Of a stretch of 39,900 nt of DNA, positions 8,319 to 16,725 are shown one piece after another (position 1 is the stretch's first letter; the number at the start of each line of letters is the position of its first letter). This stretch comes from Clostridia bacterium. Its GTDB lineage: Bacteria; Bacillota; Clostridia; UMGS1810. Under the pieces are notes generated by a model. That model was not told where the DNA came from, ran no database searches, and saw only the letters and a program-made list of their open reading frames with translations. Made by a program: the position numbers and the translations under genes. The DNA lies in NCBI GenBank assembly GCA_017481205.1, contig JAFUPN010000043.1:1-39900 (forward strand), written 5' to 3'.

Positions 8319-8367
8319 AAATGCCTCCTGTTAGTTTTTGCTTGCTTTCTCTTTGCTTGCAATAGCT

Positions 8368-8396
8368 ATTTTAAGTCAAAGTTTTTGATTTGTCAA
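8368..8396 (-). promoter_or_regulatory. Sigma-A promoter of the 3D-domain gene
   Basis: Perfect TTGACA (8396-8391), 17-bp spacer and TAAAAT (8373-8368) on the minus strand, giving a short leader of roughly 40 nt before the AGGAGG and ATG. Confidence 0.8.
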
Positions 8397-9074
8397 ATCT
8401 ACTGGTAAAATTTGGCATTTTTTAGTGTGCAAATCACACAAATTTTTCAGGATTTTTATTCCCATAAAAACATTTGGTAATTTTTGTAAAAACTCATTGG
8501 AAATGCCCTTACCATCGACTTTAATACATCTTATTCATATATTAACCAAAAATTACAAAAATGTTACACCAAAAATATTTTTGTGCATTTTTAACAAAAA
8601 TATTTTCTGTGTTTTTACAATATATTGGGTTCAAATGGTGAAAATAGCTCAATATACAGTTCGGAAAGTCAAAAAAAGCCCGGAATATAGAGTTTACAAC
8701 AAATTTAAAAGAATATTTCAATTATAAAAATATTAAAAATTAGTTACAAAAGCTTCATTTAATATAAAAACTCTGCATTAAAAAGCATAAAAATATTAAA
8801 AATCGAAATCAAATCACCACTTTGGGGTATTTTTTTGAGAAATTTTAAAGCAATAAAAAAATTATAATATTACAATTTTAATACAAGAGCCTCAGCCAAT
8901 GTCGGTAGTTCAAATATATTCATACAAAATACAAAACAGCCGAAGCAGAATAATCCACCTACATTATAGTTGGAATTACACCGCTTCGGTTGTATTTATT
9001 AGATTTATGAGTGTTTTTATAATGCATAAAGATAAAATTATATTTAAAAAGCACTATAGTGTTGATTGTTTCGG
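8397..9074. other. Long AT-rich intergenic region with no convincing gene
   Basis: Nearly 700 bp between the 3D-domain gene promoter and the end of rnmV. It is very AT-rich, with many A/T runs. The open frames in it (for example plus-strand frames near 8425-8727 and 8899-9126) lack ribosome-binding sites and recognisable protein motifs and look like chance. The only clear structure is the inverted repeat near 8936-8993, listed separately. I see no riboswitch, tRNA or transposon remnant. Confidence 0.6.
8931..8998 (-). terminator. Long inverted repeat after rnmV, possible terminator
   Basis: Arms ACAGCCGAAGC (8936-8946) and GCTTCGGTTGT (8983-8993) pair over 11 bp with one mismatch that is a wobble in RNA on one strand. 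The 36-nt loop contains a smaller TCCA/TGGA hairpin. On the minus strand the stem is followed by a T-rich tail (TTTTGTATTTTG). It lies about 80 nt after the rnmV stop, so it may end the hom-to-rnmV transcript, although the large loop is unusual for an intrinsic terminator. Confidence 0.45.
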
Positions 9075-9689
9075 CTATTCATTCTTAACTGCTGCAACAA
9101 TCTTTTTATATTCCTCATATGTATAAAGACGGTTTATAACGTCAAGAAGCATATTCGGCGAAATACGTGCTGGCAGTCCGAGGAGCTTTGTAAGCTTAAG
9201 CCTGTATTCTGAGCTGTTTGCTCCACCGCTGAGTCCGTCGGTAAAAAGGTCTGTTTTGGTAACAAGCCGCTCTGTTTTATTTTCGGAAGCAGCATTGCCT
9301 GCCGCTTGAGAGCCGCCGGACCTCAGAGCATCATTAATTGCTTCTATTATAATATCATCAGACATTCCCTCAACACCAAGCATACCTTCCTTTGACGGTT
9401 TTTGCTTGCGTTTTTCTTTGCCGGGAATATCGGGGATATAAGCATGTCTGACGTTTTTTCCTGCTAGAATATTTTTAAGAAATGTTCTGATACGAAAGCC
9501 TGCCATATCAGAATCGGTAAAAATAATTACCCCGCATTTGTCTGCCAGCATTTTAATCATATTCTGACGTGCTTTATCCTTGTATATCATATAACCGTCG
9601 AGCACAATGATAGTAGCATCAAAAATCCCGGATAATTTAATTTTATCATAATTTCCTTCGACAATTATTGCTTCCTTTATCTTTATCAT
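9075..9689 (-). CDS. rnmV: Ribonuclease M5
   Basis: RNase M5 makes the final cuts of 5S rRNA precursors in low-GC Gram-positives. The 204-aa protein has the expected N-terminal TOPRIM domain: the catalytic glutamate in AIIVEGNYD (Glu11) and the metal-binding DSD at residues 59-61 within IIFTDSDMAGFRIR. GKEKRKQKPSKEGMLGVEG (90-108) matches the family's KxxKVGVEHA-type block. The C-terminal part corresponds to the DUF4093 domain, though residues 120-150 form a loose Ala/Gly/Ser-rich linker. The frame closely follows the PFL gene (21-nt gap) and appears to be the last gene of the operon. Confidence 0.9.
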   Translation of the reverse strand: MIKIKEAIIVEGNYDKIKLSGIFDATIIVLDGYMIYKDKARQNMIKMLADKCGVIIFTDSDMAGFRIRTFLKNILAGKNVRHAYIPDIPGKEKRKQKPSKEGMLGVEGMSDDIIIEAINDALRSGGSQAAGNAASENKTERLVTKTDLFTDGLSGGANSSEYRLKLTKLLGLPARISPNMLLDVINRLYTYEEYKKIVAAVKNE

Positions 9690-9710
9690 AAAAAAGTACC
9701 TTTGTCATCG

Positions 9711-11069
9711 TCAATTTCTGAGACTGTGAATAGGCGCAGGAATTCTGCCACCGCGGGCAATAAAGGCTTCGCTGCTGTATGGGCTTACATTCATAACCGG
9801 TCCTGTGCCGAGAAGTCCGCCAAACTCTACAACATCGCCAACCTTTTTTCCTGGAGCGGGAATGACTCTGACTGCAGTAGTCTTGTTGTTTATCATACCG
9901 ATTGCCATTTCATCGGCAATTATCGCAGAAATTGTGGATGCAGGGGTTTCGCCGGGAATTACAATCATGTCGAGACCGACAGAGCATACACAAGTCATTG
10001 CCTCAAGCTTATCGAGGCTGAGAGCACCGCAGGAGGCAGCACTTATCATGCCGGCATCCTCACTTACGGGGATAAAAGCACCGCTGAGACCGCCTACATA
10101 TGATGAAGCGAAAACGCCGCCCTTCTTTACTGCATCGTTAAGCAGGGCAAGAGCAGCAGTTGTGCCGTGGGCTCCGCATTTTTCTATACCCATTTCTTCT
10201 AATATATATGCAACACTATCGCCCACTGCCGGAGTCGGAGCTAAAGAAAGGTCTACTATGCCAAAGGGAACTCCCAATCTGCGGGAAGCCTCCTGAGCAA
10301 CAAGCTGACCCATACGGGTTACCTTGAAGGCAGTTTTCTTTATTGTTTCGGACACAGTACCAAAGTCGCAGCCGCGAACTTTCTCTAAGGCGTGCTTAAC
10401 TACACCGGGTCCGCTGACACCGACATTTATGACACATTCAGGCTCACCGGCACCGAGAAAAGCTCCTGCCATAAAGGGATTGTCCTCTACTGCATTGCAG
10501 AAAACAACAAGCTTTGCACAGCCAAAGCCATCGGATGAAGCCGTGAGCTGAGCCGTTTCCTTTATTTTTTCACCCATAAGCTTTACAGCATCCATGCTGA
10601 TACCGGCTTTTGTACAACCGACATTTACCGAAGAGCATACAATATCCGTCTCGGAAAGTGCCTGAGGAATTGAGTTTATAAGCTTACTGTCAGCCTCGGT
10701 AAAGCCTTTCTGAACCAGTGCAGAAAAACCGCCGATAAAGTTTACACCCACAGCCTTTGCCGCGCGGTCGAGAGCCTTTGCATACTTAACATAGTTGTCA
10801 CAATTGCCCGGTGCTGCTATCATGGATATAGGAGTAACAGAGATACGCTTGTTTATAATAGGTATACCAAACTCATTTTCGATATCCTGACCGGTTTTAA
10901 CAAGGTTTTCAGCCTTTTTGGTGATTTTGTCATATATTTTTTCACAGGCTCTGTCACTGTCCGAATCAGCACAGTCAAAGAGAGAGATACCCATAGTTAT
11001 TGTTCTGATATCAAGGTTTTCGCTTTCTATCATATGTATGGTTTCATTTGCTTCAAACTGATTTATCAT
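9711..11069 (-). CDS. PFL family protein (UPF0210/DUF711)
   Basis: A conserved cytoplasmic protein of unknown biochemical function whose fold is related to glycyl-radical (pyruvate formate-lyase-like) enzymes, hence the family name. The 452-aa length is standard. The N-terminal block [19 protein letters not shown] (about residues 10-28), the GGFSAL and [15 protein letters not shown] blocks, [10 protein letters not shown] and the C-terminal [13 protein letters not shown] are all family hallmarks. It lies 15 nt downstream of a small ACT-domain gene; this ACT-PFL pair is widely conserved and suggests that the ACT protein senses a ligand for this partner. An AGGAG site precedes the ATG. Nothing appears broken. 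Confidence 0.93.
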   Translation of the reverse strand: MINQFEANETIHMIESENLDIRTITMGISLFDCADSDSDRACEKIYDKITKKAENLVKTGQDIENEFGIPIINKRISVTPISMIAAPGNCDNYVKYAKALDRAAKAVGVNFIGGFSALVQKGFTEADSKLINSIPQALSETDIVCSSVNVGCTKAGISMDAVKLMGEKIKETAQLTASSDGFGCAKLVVFCNAVEDNPFMAGAFLGAGEPECVINVGVSGPGVVKHALEKVRGCDFGTVSETIKKTAFKVTRMGQLVAQEASRRLGVPFGIVDLSLAPTPAVGDSVAYILEEMGIEKCGAHGTTAALALLNDAVKKGGVFASSYVGGLSGAFIPVSEDAGMISAASCGALSLDKLEAMTCVCSVGLDMIVIPGETPASTISAIIADEMAIGMINNKTTAVRVIPAPGKKVGDVVEFGGLLGTGPVMNVSPYSSEAFIARGGRIPAPIHSLRN

Positions 11070-11084
11070 AGTGATTTTCTCCTG

Positions 11085-11357
11085 TTAAATTCTGTGCATA
11101 GCCTGAAAAATCTCTTCAAGCTGAATACGTATTTCAAGGCCAAGCTCTTTGCCCACTTCGTCCAGCTGTGCTGACAGAACAGTAAAATCTACTGTGCTGT
11201 TCTCAACGTCAACAAGCATCATCATGGTGAAAACGTCGGACAGAATTGTCTGAGAAATATCAAGGATATTCACGTTTTTTTCGGCAAGGACATGGGCAAC
11301 ACCGTGTATAATACCCACCCTGTCCTTACCGAGGACTGTAATAATAGCTTTTTTCAT
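11085..11357 (-). CDS. ACT-domain regulatory protein (UPF0237)
   Basis: A 90-aa stand-alone ACT domain, a small ligand-binding fold that commonly senses amino acids. The start MKKAIITVLGKDRVGIIHGV contains the GkDrvGIi turn that forms the ligand pocket, followed by VLAEKNVNILDISQTI, the second strand-helix typical of the UPF0237/GcvR-like group. The gene lies between rlmB and the PFL-family gene with short gaps (14-15 nt), and the pairing with the PFL gene is conserved across Firmicutes. Its location in a threonine-biosynthesis operon makes an amino-acid signal plausible, but the ligand is not known. Confidence 0.92.
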   Translation of the reverse strand: MKKAIITVLGKDRVGIIHGVAHVLAEKNVNILDISQTILSDVFTMMMLVDVENSTVDFTVLSAQLDEVGKELGLEIRIQLEEIFQAMHRI

Positions 11358-11371
11358 ATTTAAATTCCTTT

Positions 11372-12178
11372 CTATATATGTTTGTTTCTTGTACGCACAA
11401 CCTCATAAATCATCAGTGCTCCCGCTACAGAAGCATTTAGTGAGGTAATTTCGCCGAGCATGGGGATTTTTACGAGAAAGTCGCATTTTTCCAGAATAAG
11501 TCTGGAAATGCCGAAGCCCTCGCTGCCGATGACAATTGCAATTCCGCCGGAAAAATCCTGACTGTATATGTCGTTTTCTCCGCTCATATCTGCTCCTGCC
11601 ACCCATATATTGCGCTCCTTGAGCATATCAATGGTGCGTGCAAGGTTTGTAACCTTTGCAACCGGGGTAAACTCTACCGCTCCCGCACTGGATTTTGCTA
11701 CAGTGGCGGTAAGACCCACAGAATTCCTCTTCGGTATAATAACACCGTGAACTCCGGCTGCATTTGAGGTACGGAGAATAGAGCCCAGATTGTGAGGGTC
11801 GTTGATTTCGTCGCAGATAACAATAAAGGGCTTTTCGCCCTTTTCTTCAGCTATGGCAAGTATATCCTCAACCTCTACATACTCCTTTGCTGCGACAGCG
11901 GCAATGACACCCTGGTGCGCCCCTGTTGAGCTCATTTTGTCAAGCTTTGCCTTTTCAGTTTCTATAACAGGGATTTTTTTGTCTCTGCATATGGAAACAA
12001 TCTTCAGCACTGAGCCGCTTCTTTCTCCAGCCTGCACATAGATTTTGTCTATTGTTCTACCGGAGTTAAGAGCCTCCATAACAGGATTTCTGCCCTCAAG
12101 CCTGTCGGACGGAACGGAAAAATCTTCGCTTACGTTATTCTTTTCTTTTTTATACCTTTTTTTATAATTATCAGCCAT
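11372..12178 (-). CDS. rlmB: 23S rRNA (guanosine-2'-O-)-methyltransferase RlmB-type
   Basis: A SpoU/TrmH-family methyltransferase that transfers a methyl group from S-adenosylmethionine to a ribose 2'-OH, most likely G2251 of 23S rRNA. An N-terminal substrate-binding domain (about 25-100, with LEGRNPVMEAL at 28-38) precedes the knotted catalytic domain. Motif 1 is NDPHNLGSILRTSNAAG (126-142), motif 2 IVIGSEGFGIS (215-225) and motif 3 IPMLGEITSLNASVAGALM (238-256). The basic N-terminal 20 residues (rich in K) may contact RNA. YacO-type tRNA/rRNA methylases are the main alternative and cannot be separated by eye. thrB ends 26 nt upstream. Confidence 0.88.
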   Translation of the reverse strand: MADNYKKRYKKEKNNVSEDFSVPSDRLEGRNPVMEALNSGRTIDKIYVQAGERSGSVLKIVSICRDKKIPVIETEKAKLDKMSSTGAHQGVIAAVAAKEYVEVEDILAIAEEKGEKPFIVICDEINDPHNLGSILRTSNAAGVHGVIIPKRNSVGLTATVAKSSAGAVEFTPVAKVTNLARTIDMLKERNIWVAGADMSGENDIYSQDFSGGIAIVIGSEGFGISRLILEKCDFLVKIPMLGEITSLNASVAGALMIYEVVRTRNKHI

Positions 12179-12204
12179 ATTAAATCCTCTGCATATTAAT
12201 TACA

Positions 12205-13107
12205 TCAGTCATGGTGCGTAATAACAACACCTGTATTATCCGGCTCAAGCATAACCAGCTTCCAGTTTTTCAGATTGGTTGCTATGAGACCCTTCATTTT
12301 CTTCGTAAATTCATCGTGATTTTTGTCTACAACAGAAATTATTGTAGGACCGGCGCCGCTTAAATAACCGCACATTGCGCCGTAGCGTTTTGCCGAGCGT
12401 ATAATAAACTCAGCACTGCCGATTAGCTCAAAACGGTATTTCTGATGAATTTTGTCCTTAACGCCCACATCAAAAGCAGAAAAATCGCCCTTTGCGGCAG
12501 CAGATGCAAAATACGCTGCGTGGGCTATATTGAAGGCGGCATTTTTGTGAAGCACGGTCTTAGGAAGAATACCTCTTGCTCTCTTTGTAGCAAGATAAAA
12601 CTCCGGTATCATGGCGGCAAAGCGGATATTTTCAGGCACCTCGGTTTTGGTATATATCACCCTGTTGTGGTGGTTAACAGCAACGGTAAACCCACCGAAA
12701 AAAGCAGGGGTAACATTGTCCGGATGCCCCTCTATGTCATATGCTATCTGCAAAAGCTCTTCATGACTGAATGGAGTGCCTATAAGCTCATTTGCTCCGC
12801 AAAGACCGAGAGCAAGACTTGCTGACGAGCTGCCAAGCCCCCTGGTGATGGGAATATCAGTATGTGAGGTTATCCTGATACCCTTGGGATATTTTCCCGC
12901 TTTATCAAAAACTCTTTTCATGGCACGGTAAACATAATTGGTATCATCGCAGGGCAAAAAATCCCTGCTGGAATCAAGAATATTTATTTCAAGACCGGAA
13001 TCTGTCTCCTCAAATTTTGCTTCGGTGTACAGCTTTAAAGCAATACCCATACAGTCAAATCCGGAACCCAGATTTGCTGTAGACGCAGGAACCCTGACTG
13101 AAATCAT
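12205..13107 (-). CDS. thrB: Homoserine kinase
   Basis: Phosphorylates L-homoserine to O-phosphohomoserine, the last step before threonine synthase. It is a GHMP-family kinase of 300 aa. The N-terminal VRVPASTANLGSGFDCMG (residues 4-21) is specific to ThrB, the ATP-binding motif is ITRGLGSSSAS (about 86-96), and the C-terminal GHMP motif is YLSGAGPTI. IEGHPDNVTPA is the substrate/Mg block. The reading frame extends 33 codons upstream, but the chosen ATG has a GGTGG site and starts exactly where the family starts. The 200 bp between hom and this gene contain two hairpins and no gene. thrC is not in the window. Confidence 0.95.
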   Translation of the reverse strand: MISVRVPASTANLGSGFDCMGIALKLYTEAKFEETDSGLEINILDSSRDFLPCDDTNYVYRAMKRVFDKAGKYPKGIRITSHTDIPITRGLGSSSASLALGLCGANELIGTPFSHEELLQIAYDIEGHPDNVTPAFFGGFTVAVNHHNRVIYTKTEVPENIRFAAMIPEFYLATKRARGILPKTVLHKNAAFNIAHAAYFASAAAKGDFSAFDVGVKDKIHQKYRFELIGSAEFIIRSAKRYGAMCGYLSGAGPTIISVVDKNHDEFTKKMKGLIATNLKNWKLVMLEPDNTGVVITHHD

Positions 13108-13130
13108 TTTTTGTCCACCATAGCCTTTCT

Positions 13131-13148
13131 CCCCTGGAGTCTCAGGGG
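13131..13148 (-). promoter_or_regulatory. Hairpin in the thrB leader
   Basis: CCCCTG and CAGGGG form a perfect 6-bp stem with a 6-nt loop about 25 nt upstream of the thrB ATG, just ahead of its ribosome-binding site. A second, imperfect hairpin (CAAGCC...GGCTTG, near 13211-13251) lies further upstream. Neither has a U-tract. They may tune read-through or thrB translation; no known riboswitch or T-box core is visible. Confidence 0.35.
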
Positions 13149-13309
13149 GATTATTTAAAAACAGGTAATAAGTAACAGCGCATCGGAGTATAGCTGAAGA
13201 AACCAATACTCAAGCCAACTCAAAGCTTGAATTTTCGGCAGCTTTTGGCTTGTCGTCTTTATAAGGCGATACATATCTACCACGATTTACTGTTACTCAT
13301 CACTTCAGA

Positions 13310-14527
13310 TTATTCCATTACTTCAATTACACCAAGCATTTCACCGGGCATATTTTTAAGACTGTCAGTAAGGCTTTTGTATGAAATCTTTTCTGTAACG
13401 AGACCAATTTCACCGTCAAAAATCTCTTTGAATGTCTTTACGGCAACTACCTTGCCAATAGCGCATTTATCAGCATTATCTGTCTTTATTCTTACAAAAT
13501 AGTTTCTTACATATTCGTCATGGCTTACCACGAGATTTTCTTTTGCCTCAGCCCATGGTCTTATATAAGGTACAGCAGCATTCTTCGCCAGCTCAACCAC
13601 ATCTGCTACAACAGCACTTGCTGTGGGCAGCTTGCCTGCGCCTCTTCCGTAATGGAGAGTATCGCCGGTTTCACCGCCGTCTACAACAACACCGTTGTAC
13701 ACATCCTCAATTGAAGCAAGGATTTTGTCCTTGCTTATCATCATGGGTGCAACATGCACCTCCATTTTTCCATCGGGAAGAACCTTTGATTCGCCTATAA
13801 GCTTGATGGACGAATCAAGACTTGCGGCATACTTGGTATCCTCAAGAGAAATCTTAGTGATACCCTCTGTGTATACATTATGAAAATCAACACTCTGACC
13901 GGAGATGATTGACGAAAGTATACATATTTTTTTGCAGGTATCGTGACCGTCAACATCAGCAGATGGGTCACGCTCTGCATAGCCGTTCTGCTGTACTGCA
14001 AGAAGAGCCTTTTCGAAAGTCTGACCGTTTTTGAACATCTCAGTCAGAATGTAGTTTGTGGTACCGTTAAGAATACCGCAGACTCTCTTTATATCGCTGC
14101 TTACGTAGCAATGGAAGAGAGGTCTGATTATGGGAATACCGCCGCCAACACTGGCTTCAAACATATATTTTGCGTTATTTTCAACCGCAAGGGAAATCAG
14201 TTCATTTCCACATGTTGCCACAAGCTCTTTGTTTGAAGTAACAACGCTCTTGCCCTTTGAAAGTGCTTTCTTTGTAAAGGTACATGCGGGCTCAAGACCG
14301 CCGATTGTCTCCACAACAACCGATACCTCGTCATCATTGAGAATTACATCATAGTCATTTACAAAAAGGTGCGCATCCTCACGGTCGGAAAAATCCCTTA
14401 CATCGAGAATGTATTTTGTCTCAATCTCAGTACCTGCCTTTTGCGTAACAAGCTCCTTGTTATCCTTTATAAGCTCATACACTCCGGAGCCGACTGTTCC
14501 GAAGCCGAGAATAGCAATTTTTATCAT
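13310..14527 (-). CDS. hom: Homoserine dehydrogenase
   Basis: Reduces aspartate-4-semialdehyde to homoserine with NAD(P)H, in the branch to threonine and methionine. The Rossmann motif GFGTVGSG is at residues 8-15. The catalytic-domain blocks ASVGGGIPII, GILNGTTNYIL and GYAERDPSADVDGHD (with the catalytic Lys/Asp region after it) are intact. The 405-aa form from the chosen ATG (preceded by GGGGG 10 bases upstream) is about 30 residues shorter than typical Gram-positive Hom. The shortening is in the C-terminal ACT-like region after YFVRIKTDN, which lacks the usual DxPGVLA loop. Feedback control by threonine may therefore be altered. The promoter is just upstream; thrB and four other genes follow. 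Confidence 0.95.
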   Translation of the reverse strand: MIKIAILGFGTVGSGVYELIKDNKELVTQKAGTEIETKYILDVRDFSDREDAHLFVNDYDVILNDDEVSVVVETIGGLEPACTFTKKALSKGKSVVTSNKELVATCGNELISLAVENNAKYMFEASVGGGIPIIRPLFHCYVSSDIKRVCGILNGTTNYILTEMFKNGQTFEKALLAVQQNGYAERDPSADVDGHDTCKKICILSSIISGQSVDFHNVYTEGITKISLEDTKYAASLDSSIKLIGESKVLPDGKMEVHVAPMMISKDKILASIEDVYNGVVVDGGETGDTLHYGRGAGKLPTASAVVADVVELAKNAAVPYIRPWAEAKENLVVSHDEYVRNYFVRIKTDNADKCAIGKVVAVKTFKEIFDGEIGLVTEKISYKSLTDSLKNMPGEMLGVIEVME

Positions 14528-14573
14528 TATATTTTTACCCCCGTTCATTTGTTGTCAAAAAAAATTTGCATAT

Positions 14574-14603
14574 ATTATAACACATAATAATGTCTATTGT
14601 CAA
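14574..14603 (-). promoter_or_regulatory. Sigma-A promoter of hom
   Basis: TTGACA (14603-14598), 18-bp spacer and TATAAT (14579-14574) on the minus strand, located between the dnaX stop and the hom ATG. It probably drives hom, thrB, rlmB, the ACT gene, the PFL gene and rnmV. Confidence 0.75.
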
Positions 14604-14620
14604 TTATTGTCACTTAATTA

Positions 14621-16309
14621 TCAATCAATTTTAATATTTTCCGGAAAAGCATCTGACTGAGCAGCAAGATTTGCAAAAATATCGTCAGCCTTGCTCTGTT
14701 CAGCTTCCTTAAAATCAGCTTCATCCTTGAGAATACATATTATCTCCGGATGTTTTCCCGTTACGCTCTCTATAATATCGGCGAGCTTGGCTTTTTCAGC
14801 TGTTTTATCAAAGCTGTTTTTGTTATCCTGGTCCTCAAACATCAGTACAAGTGAATTTCCCTGTGCTCTGGGCACAGCAAGACTTATGTGAAGATACATC
14901 ACAAGCTGGTTGGATTTTTGCACCTCGGTGATTATGTCGCTCCAGTTGTTTATAATATTGATTATTGCAGGGTCACCGGAAGCCGGCTGCTGACCGCCGG
15001 CGGGCTCAGACGAGCTTTCCTGCTGAGCAGGCATATCGCCGGGAATCGGCGGTACATCGTAGCTAGGTTCTTCAGGAGGAACATCACCGAACATAGCATA
15101 CTCTTCTTCGGCAGTCATGGCGGGAGCTTTTGGCTGCTCTGCGGGCTGTGACTGCTGGACAAAGGCTCCGGATGCGAGCTTCTTCTCTATAGCTGCTATC
15201 CTGTCAAGAATAGACGCTTCGCTCACCTCAAAAGCCGGGTTTGCCATTTTGATAAGAGTACATTCAATAAGCACCCTGGGATTGCTCACAAATTTAAGGT
15301 CACGCACAAGGTCAGTAAGCAGATATATACATCTTACAAGCTTTTCCTGAGTGTACATGGTAACCGTCTCGCAAATCAGCTTATACCTTCGGGCACTGGT
15401 TTTATATTCCTTGCCTATTATCATAAATTTAAGGAGTTCACGATAGCAATTAAGCATATCCGAAGAAAAATTATCCAGAGATTTTCCCGCTGCAACACAT
15501 TGGTCAAAGGAAGAAAGCAGGGCAGCTGTGTCATTCGCTGCTATATACCGGGCAAATTGGTAAAGATATGTGTCGTCAAGAGCTCCTACAATGCCTACTA
15601 CATCATCATAGGTAATGCCTGTACTTTTAAAAGCGATGCATCGGTCCAAAATACTGAGAGAGTCTCTCATGGACCCATTACCGAGATATGCTACATATTC
15701 CAGTGCGTCTGTTTCTGCGGATATACCTTCATTTTCCAGGATACGGCTCATGGCAGACACAAGGTCGGCTGTTGATATGGTAGAAAAATCAAAGCGCTGG
15801 CACCTTGAAAGAATAGTGGCGGGCACTGCGTGAATTTCTGTTGTTGCAAGGATAAATATAACATGAGCGGGAGGCTCTTCAAGGGTCTTGAGCAGAGCAT
15901 TGAAGGCACCTGAGGACAGCATATGTACCTCGTCTATGATATACACCTTGTATTTTGTAGAAGCAGAAGCATACTGGCATTGCTCTATGATTTCACGGAT
16001 ATTGTCTACACCTGTATTAGATGCGGCGTCAATCTCAATGATATCAAGCACAGCACCTGAGAGAATACCCGTGCATATCTCACATTCATTGCAGGGATTG
16101 CCGTTTACGGAATGGGGACAGTTGACAGCACGGCTGAGGATTTTTGCCGTAGAAGTCTTTCCGGTGCCTCTGGTTCCCGTAAACAGATATGCATGTGCAA
16201 GTCTGTTTTCTGTAATTTCGTTTTTCAGCGTATCGGTAATGTGGCTCTGCCCTATAACATCATCAAAGGTAAGAGGACGCCACTTACGGTAAAGCGCCTG
16301 ATATGCCAT
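14621..16309 (-). CDS. dnaX: DNA polymerase III subunit gamma/tau
   Basis: The clamp-loader ATPase of the replicative polymerase. The 562-aa protein begins MAYQALYRKWRPLTFDDVIG, the family N-terminus; an extended frame eight codons longer is rejected in favour of this ATG, which has an AAGGAG site. Walker A is GTRGTGKT (45-52), four cysteines of the zinc module lie in CPHSVNGNPCNECEIC (64-79), the Walker B/DEVHML region follows, and sensor 1 is ATTEIHAVPATILSRCQRF. After residue 400 comes a Pro/Glu/Gln-rich linker and a tau-like C-terminal domain. The SRP RNA gene upstream is the classic Bacillus order (scr-dnaX), but the usual next genes yaaK and recR are absent; hom follows instead. Confidence 0.96.
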   Translation of the reverse strand: MAYQALYRKWRPLTFDDVIGQSHITDTLKNEITENRLAHAYLFTGTRGTGKTSTAKILSRAVNCPHSVNGNPCNECEICTGILSGAVLDIIEIDAASNTGVDNIREIIEQCQYASASTKYKVYIIDEVHMLSSGAFNALLKTLEEPPAHVIFILATTEIHAVPATILSRCQRFDFSTISTADLVSAMSRILENEGISAETDALEYVAYLGNGSMRDSLSILDRCIAFKSTGITYDDVVGIVGALDDTYLYQFARYIAANDTAALLSSFDQCVAAGKSLDNFSSDMLNCYRELLKFMIIGKEYKTSARRYKLICETVTMYTQEKLVRCIYLLTDLVRDLKFVSNPRVLIECTLIKMANPAFEVSEASILDRIAAIEKKLASGAFVQQSQPAEQPKAPAMTAEEEYAMFGDVPPEEPSYDVPPIPGDMPAQQESSSEPAGGQQPASGDPAIINIINNWSDIITEVQKSNQLVMYLHISLAVPRAQGNSLVLMFEDQDNKNSFDKTAEKAKLADIIESVTGKHPEIICILKDEADFKEAEQSKADDIFANLAAQSDAFPENIKID

Positions 16310-16371
16310 GAACACTTCACTCCTTTTATACAAATAACAAAAAAAGCCGTTTACCCAAAATATATATTGAA

Positions 16372-16563
16372 AGCTTCAGACCACGGCTCGTGCCGGGTGA
16401 GCTTGCGGCACACGCAAAGCATCCCTTATGGCTGCTTGATTCCTCACCTGACCAGGTTCGGGAGTTCGCATTGCGCAAGGCCCGACAGTCAACACCGCAG
16501 CCTGAAACGATCAACCTTAATTCGGGTTGGCAACAGCAAAAATTTACCTGTCGCCCAACGACC
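16372..16563 (-). ncRNA. ffs: Signal recognition particle RNA (long, Alu-containing type)
   Basis: The RNA scaffold of the signal recognition particle, which binds Ffh and directs nascent membrane proteins to the translocon. On the minus strand the S-domain is unmistakable: CCTGGTCAGG, then a GGAA tetraloop, then AAGCAGCCATAAGGGATG. The stem that closes the tetraloop is UGA/UCA instead of the usual UCC/GGA, a fully compensated change. The 5' half (from about 16563, including AACCCGAATTAAGG) forms the Alu-type domain of Firmicutes 6S-like SRP RNA. The 5' end is set from the promoter; the 3' end is approximate, and an ACGGCTTTTTTT stretch near 16342-16352 may be the terminator. Position upstream of dnaX agrees. 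Confidence 0.92.
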
Positions 16564-16569
16564 TATAAT

Positions 16570-16598
16570 ATTATACTACATATTTTTATAAATATCAA
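16570..16598 (-). promoter_or_regulatory. Promoter of the SRP RNA gene
   Basis: TTGATA (16598-16593), 17-bp spacer and perfect TATAAT (16575-16570) on the minus strand. Transcription would start about 7 nt later, at the GG near 16563-16562, consistent with the start of the RNA. Confidence 0.85.
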
Positions 16599-16725
16599 TG
16601 GTTTTTTGAAAATTTTTTCGATTTTTATTACTCAGCTGAACAATACAGTCAATAAGTGAATAATTATTCATCAACAGATTATATTTGACGTTCAGCAACG
16701 AAGCATTAATTTATATGCTGCCACA

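Noticed and set aside
8319..8420. c-di-AMP (ydaO) riboswitch before the 3D-domain gene
   Set aside because: The promoter is only about 50 bp from the start codon, leaving a leader far too short for this riboswitch, and none of its core sequence is present.
8425..9126. Plus-strand frames in the AT-rich gap (100 and 75 codons)
   Set aside because: Composition is that of translated AT-rich noncoding DNA. There is no ribosome-binding site, and one frame runs into the end of rnmV.
14528..14620. T-box or threonine leader peptide before hom
   Set aside because: The promoter lies about 50-75 bp before the ATG. There is no specifier hairpin, no T-box core sequence and no run of Thr codons in the short leader.
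16657..16670. TGAATAATTATTCA palindrome upstream of the SRP promoter as an operator
   Set aside because: It is short and entirely AT-rich apart from its ends, so it is likely by chance in this composition, and no regulator is known to act on SRP RNA genes at such a site.
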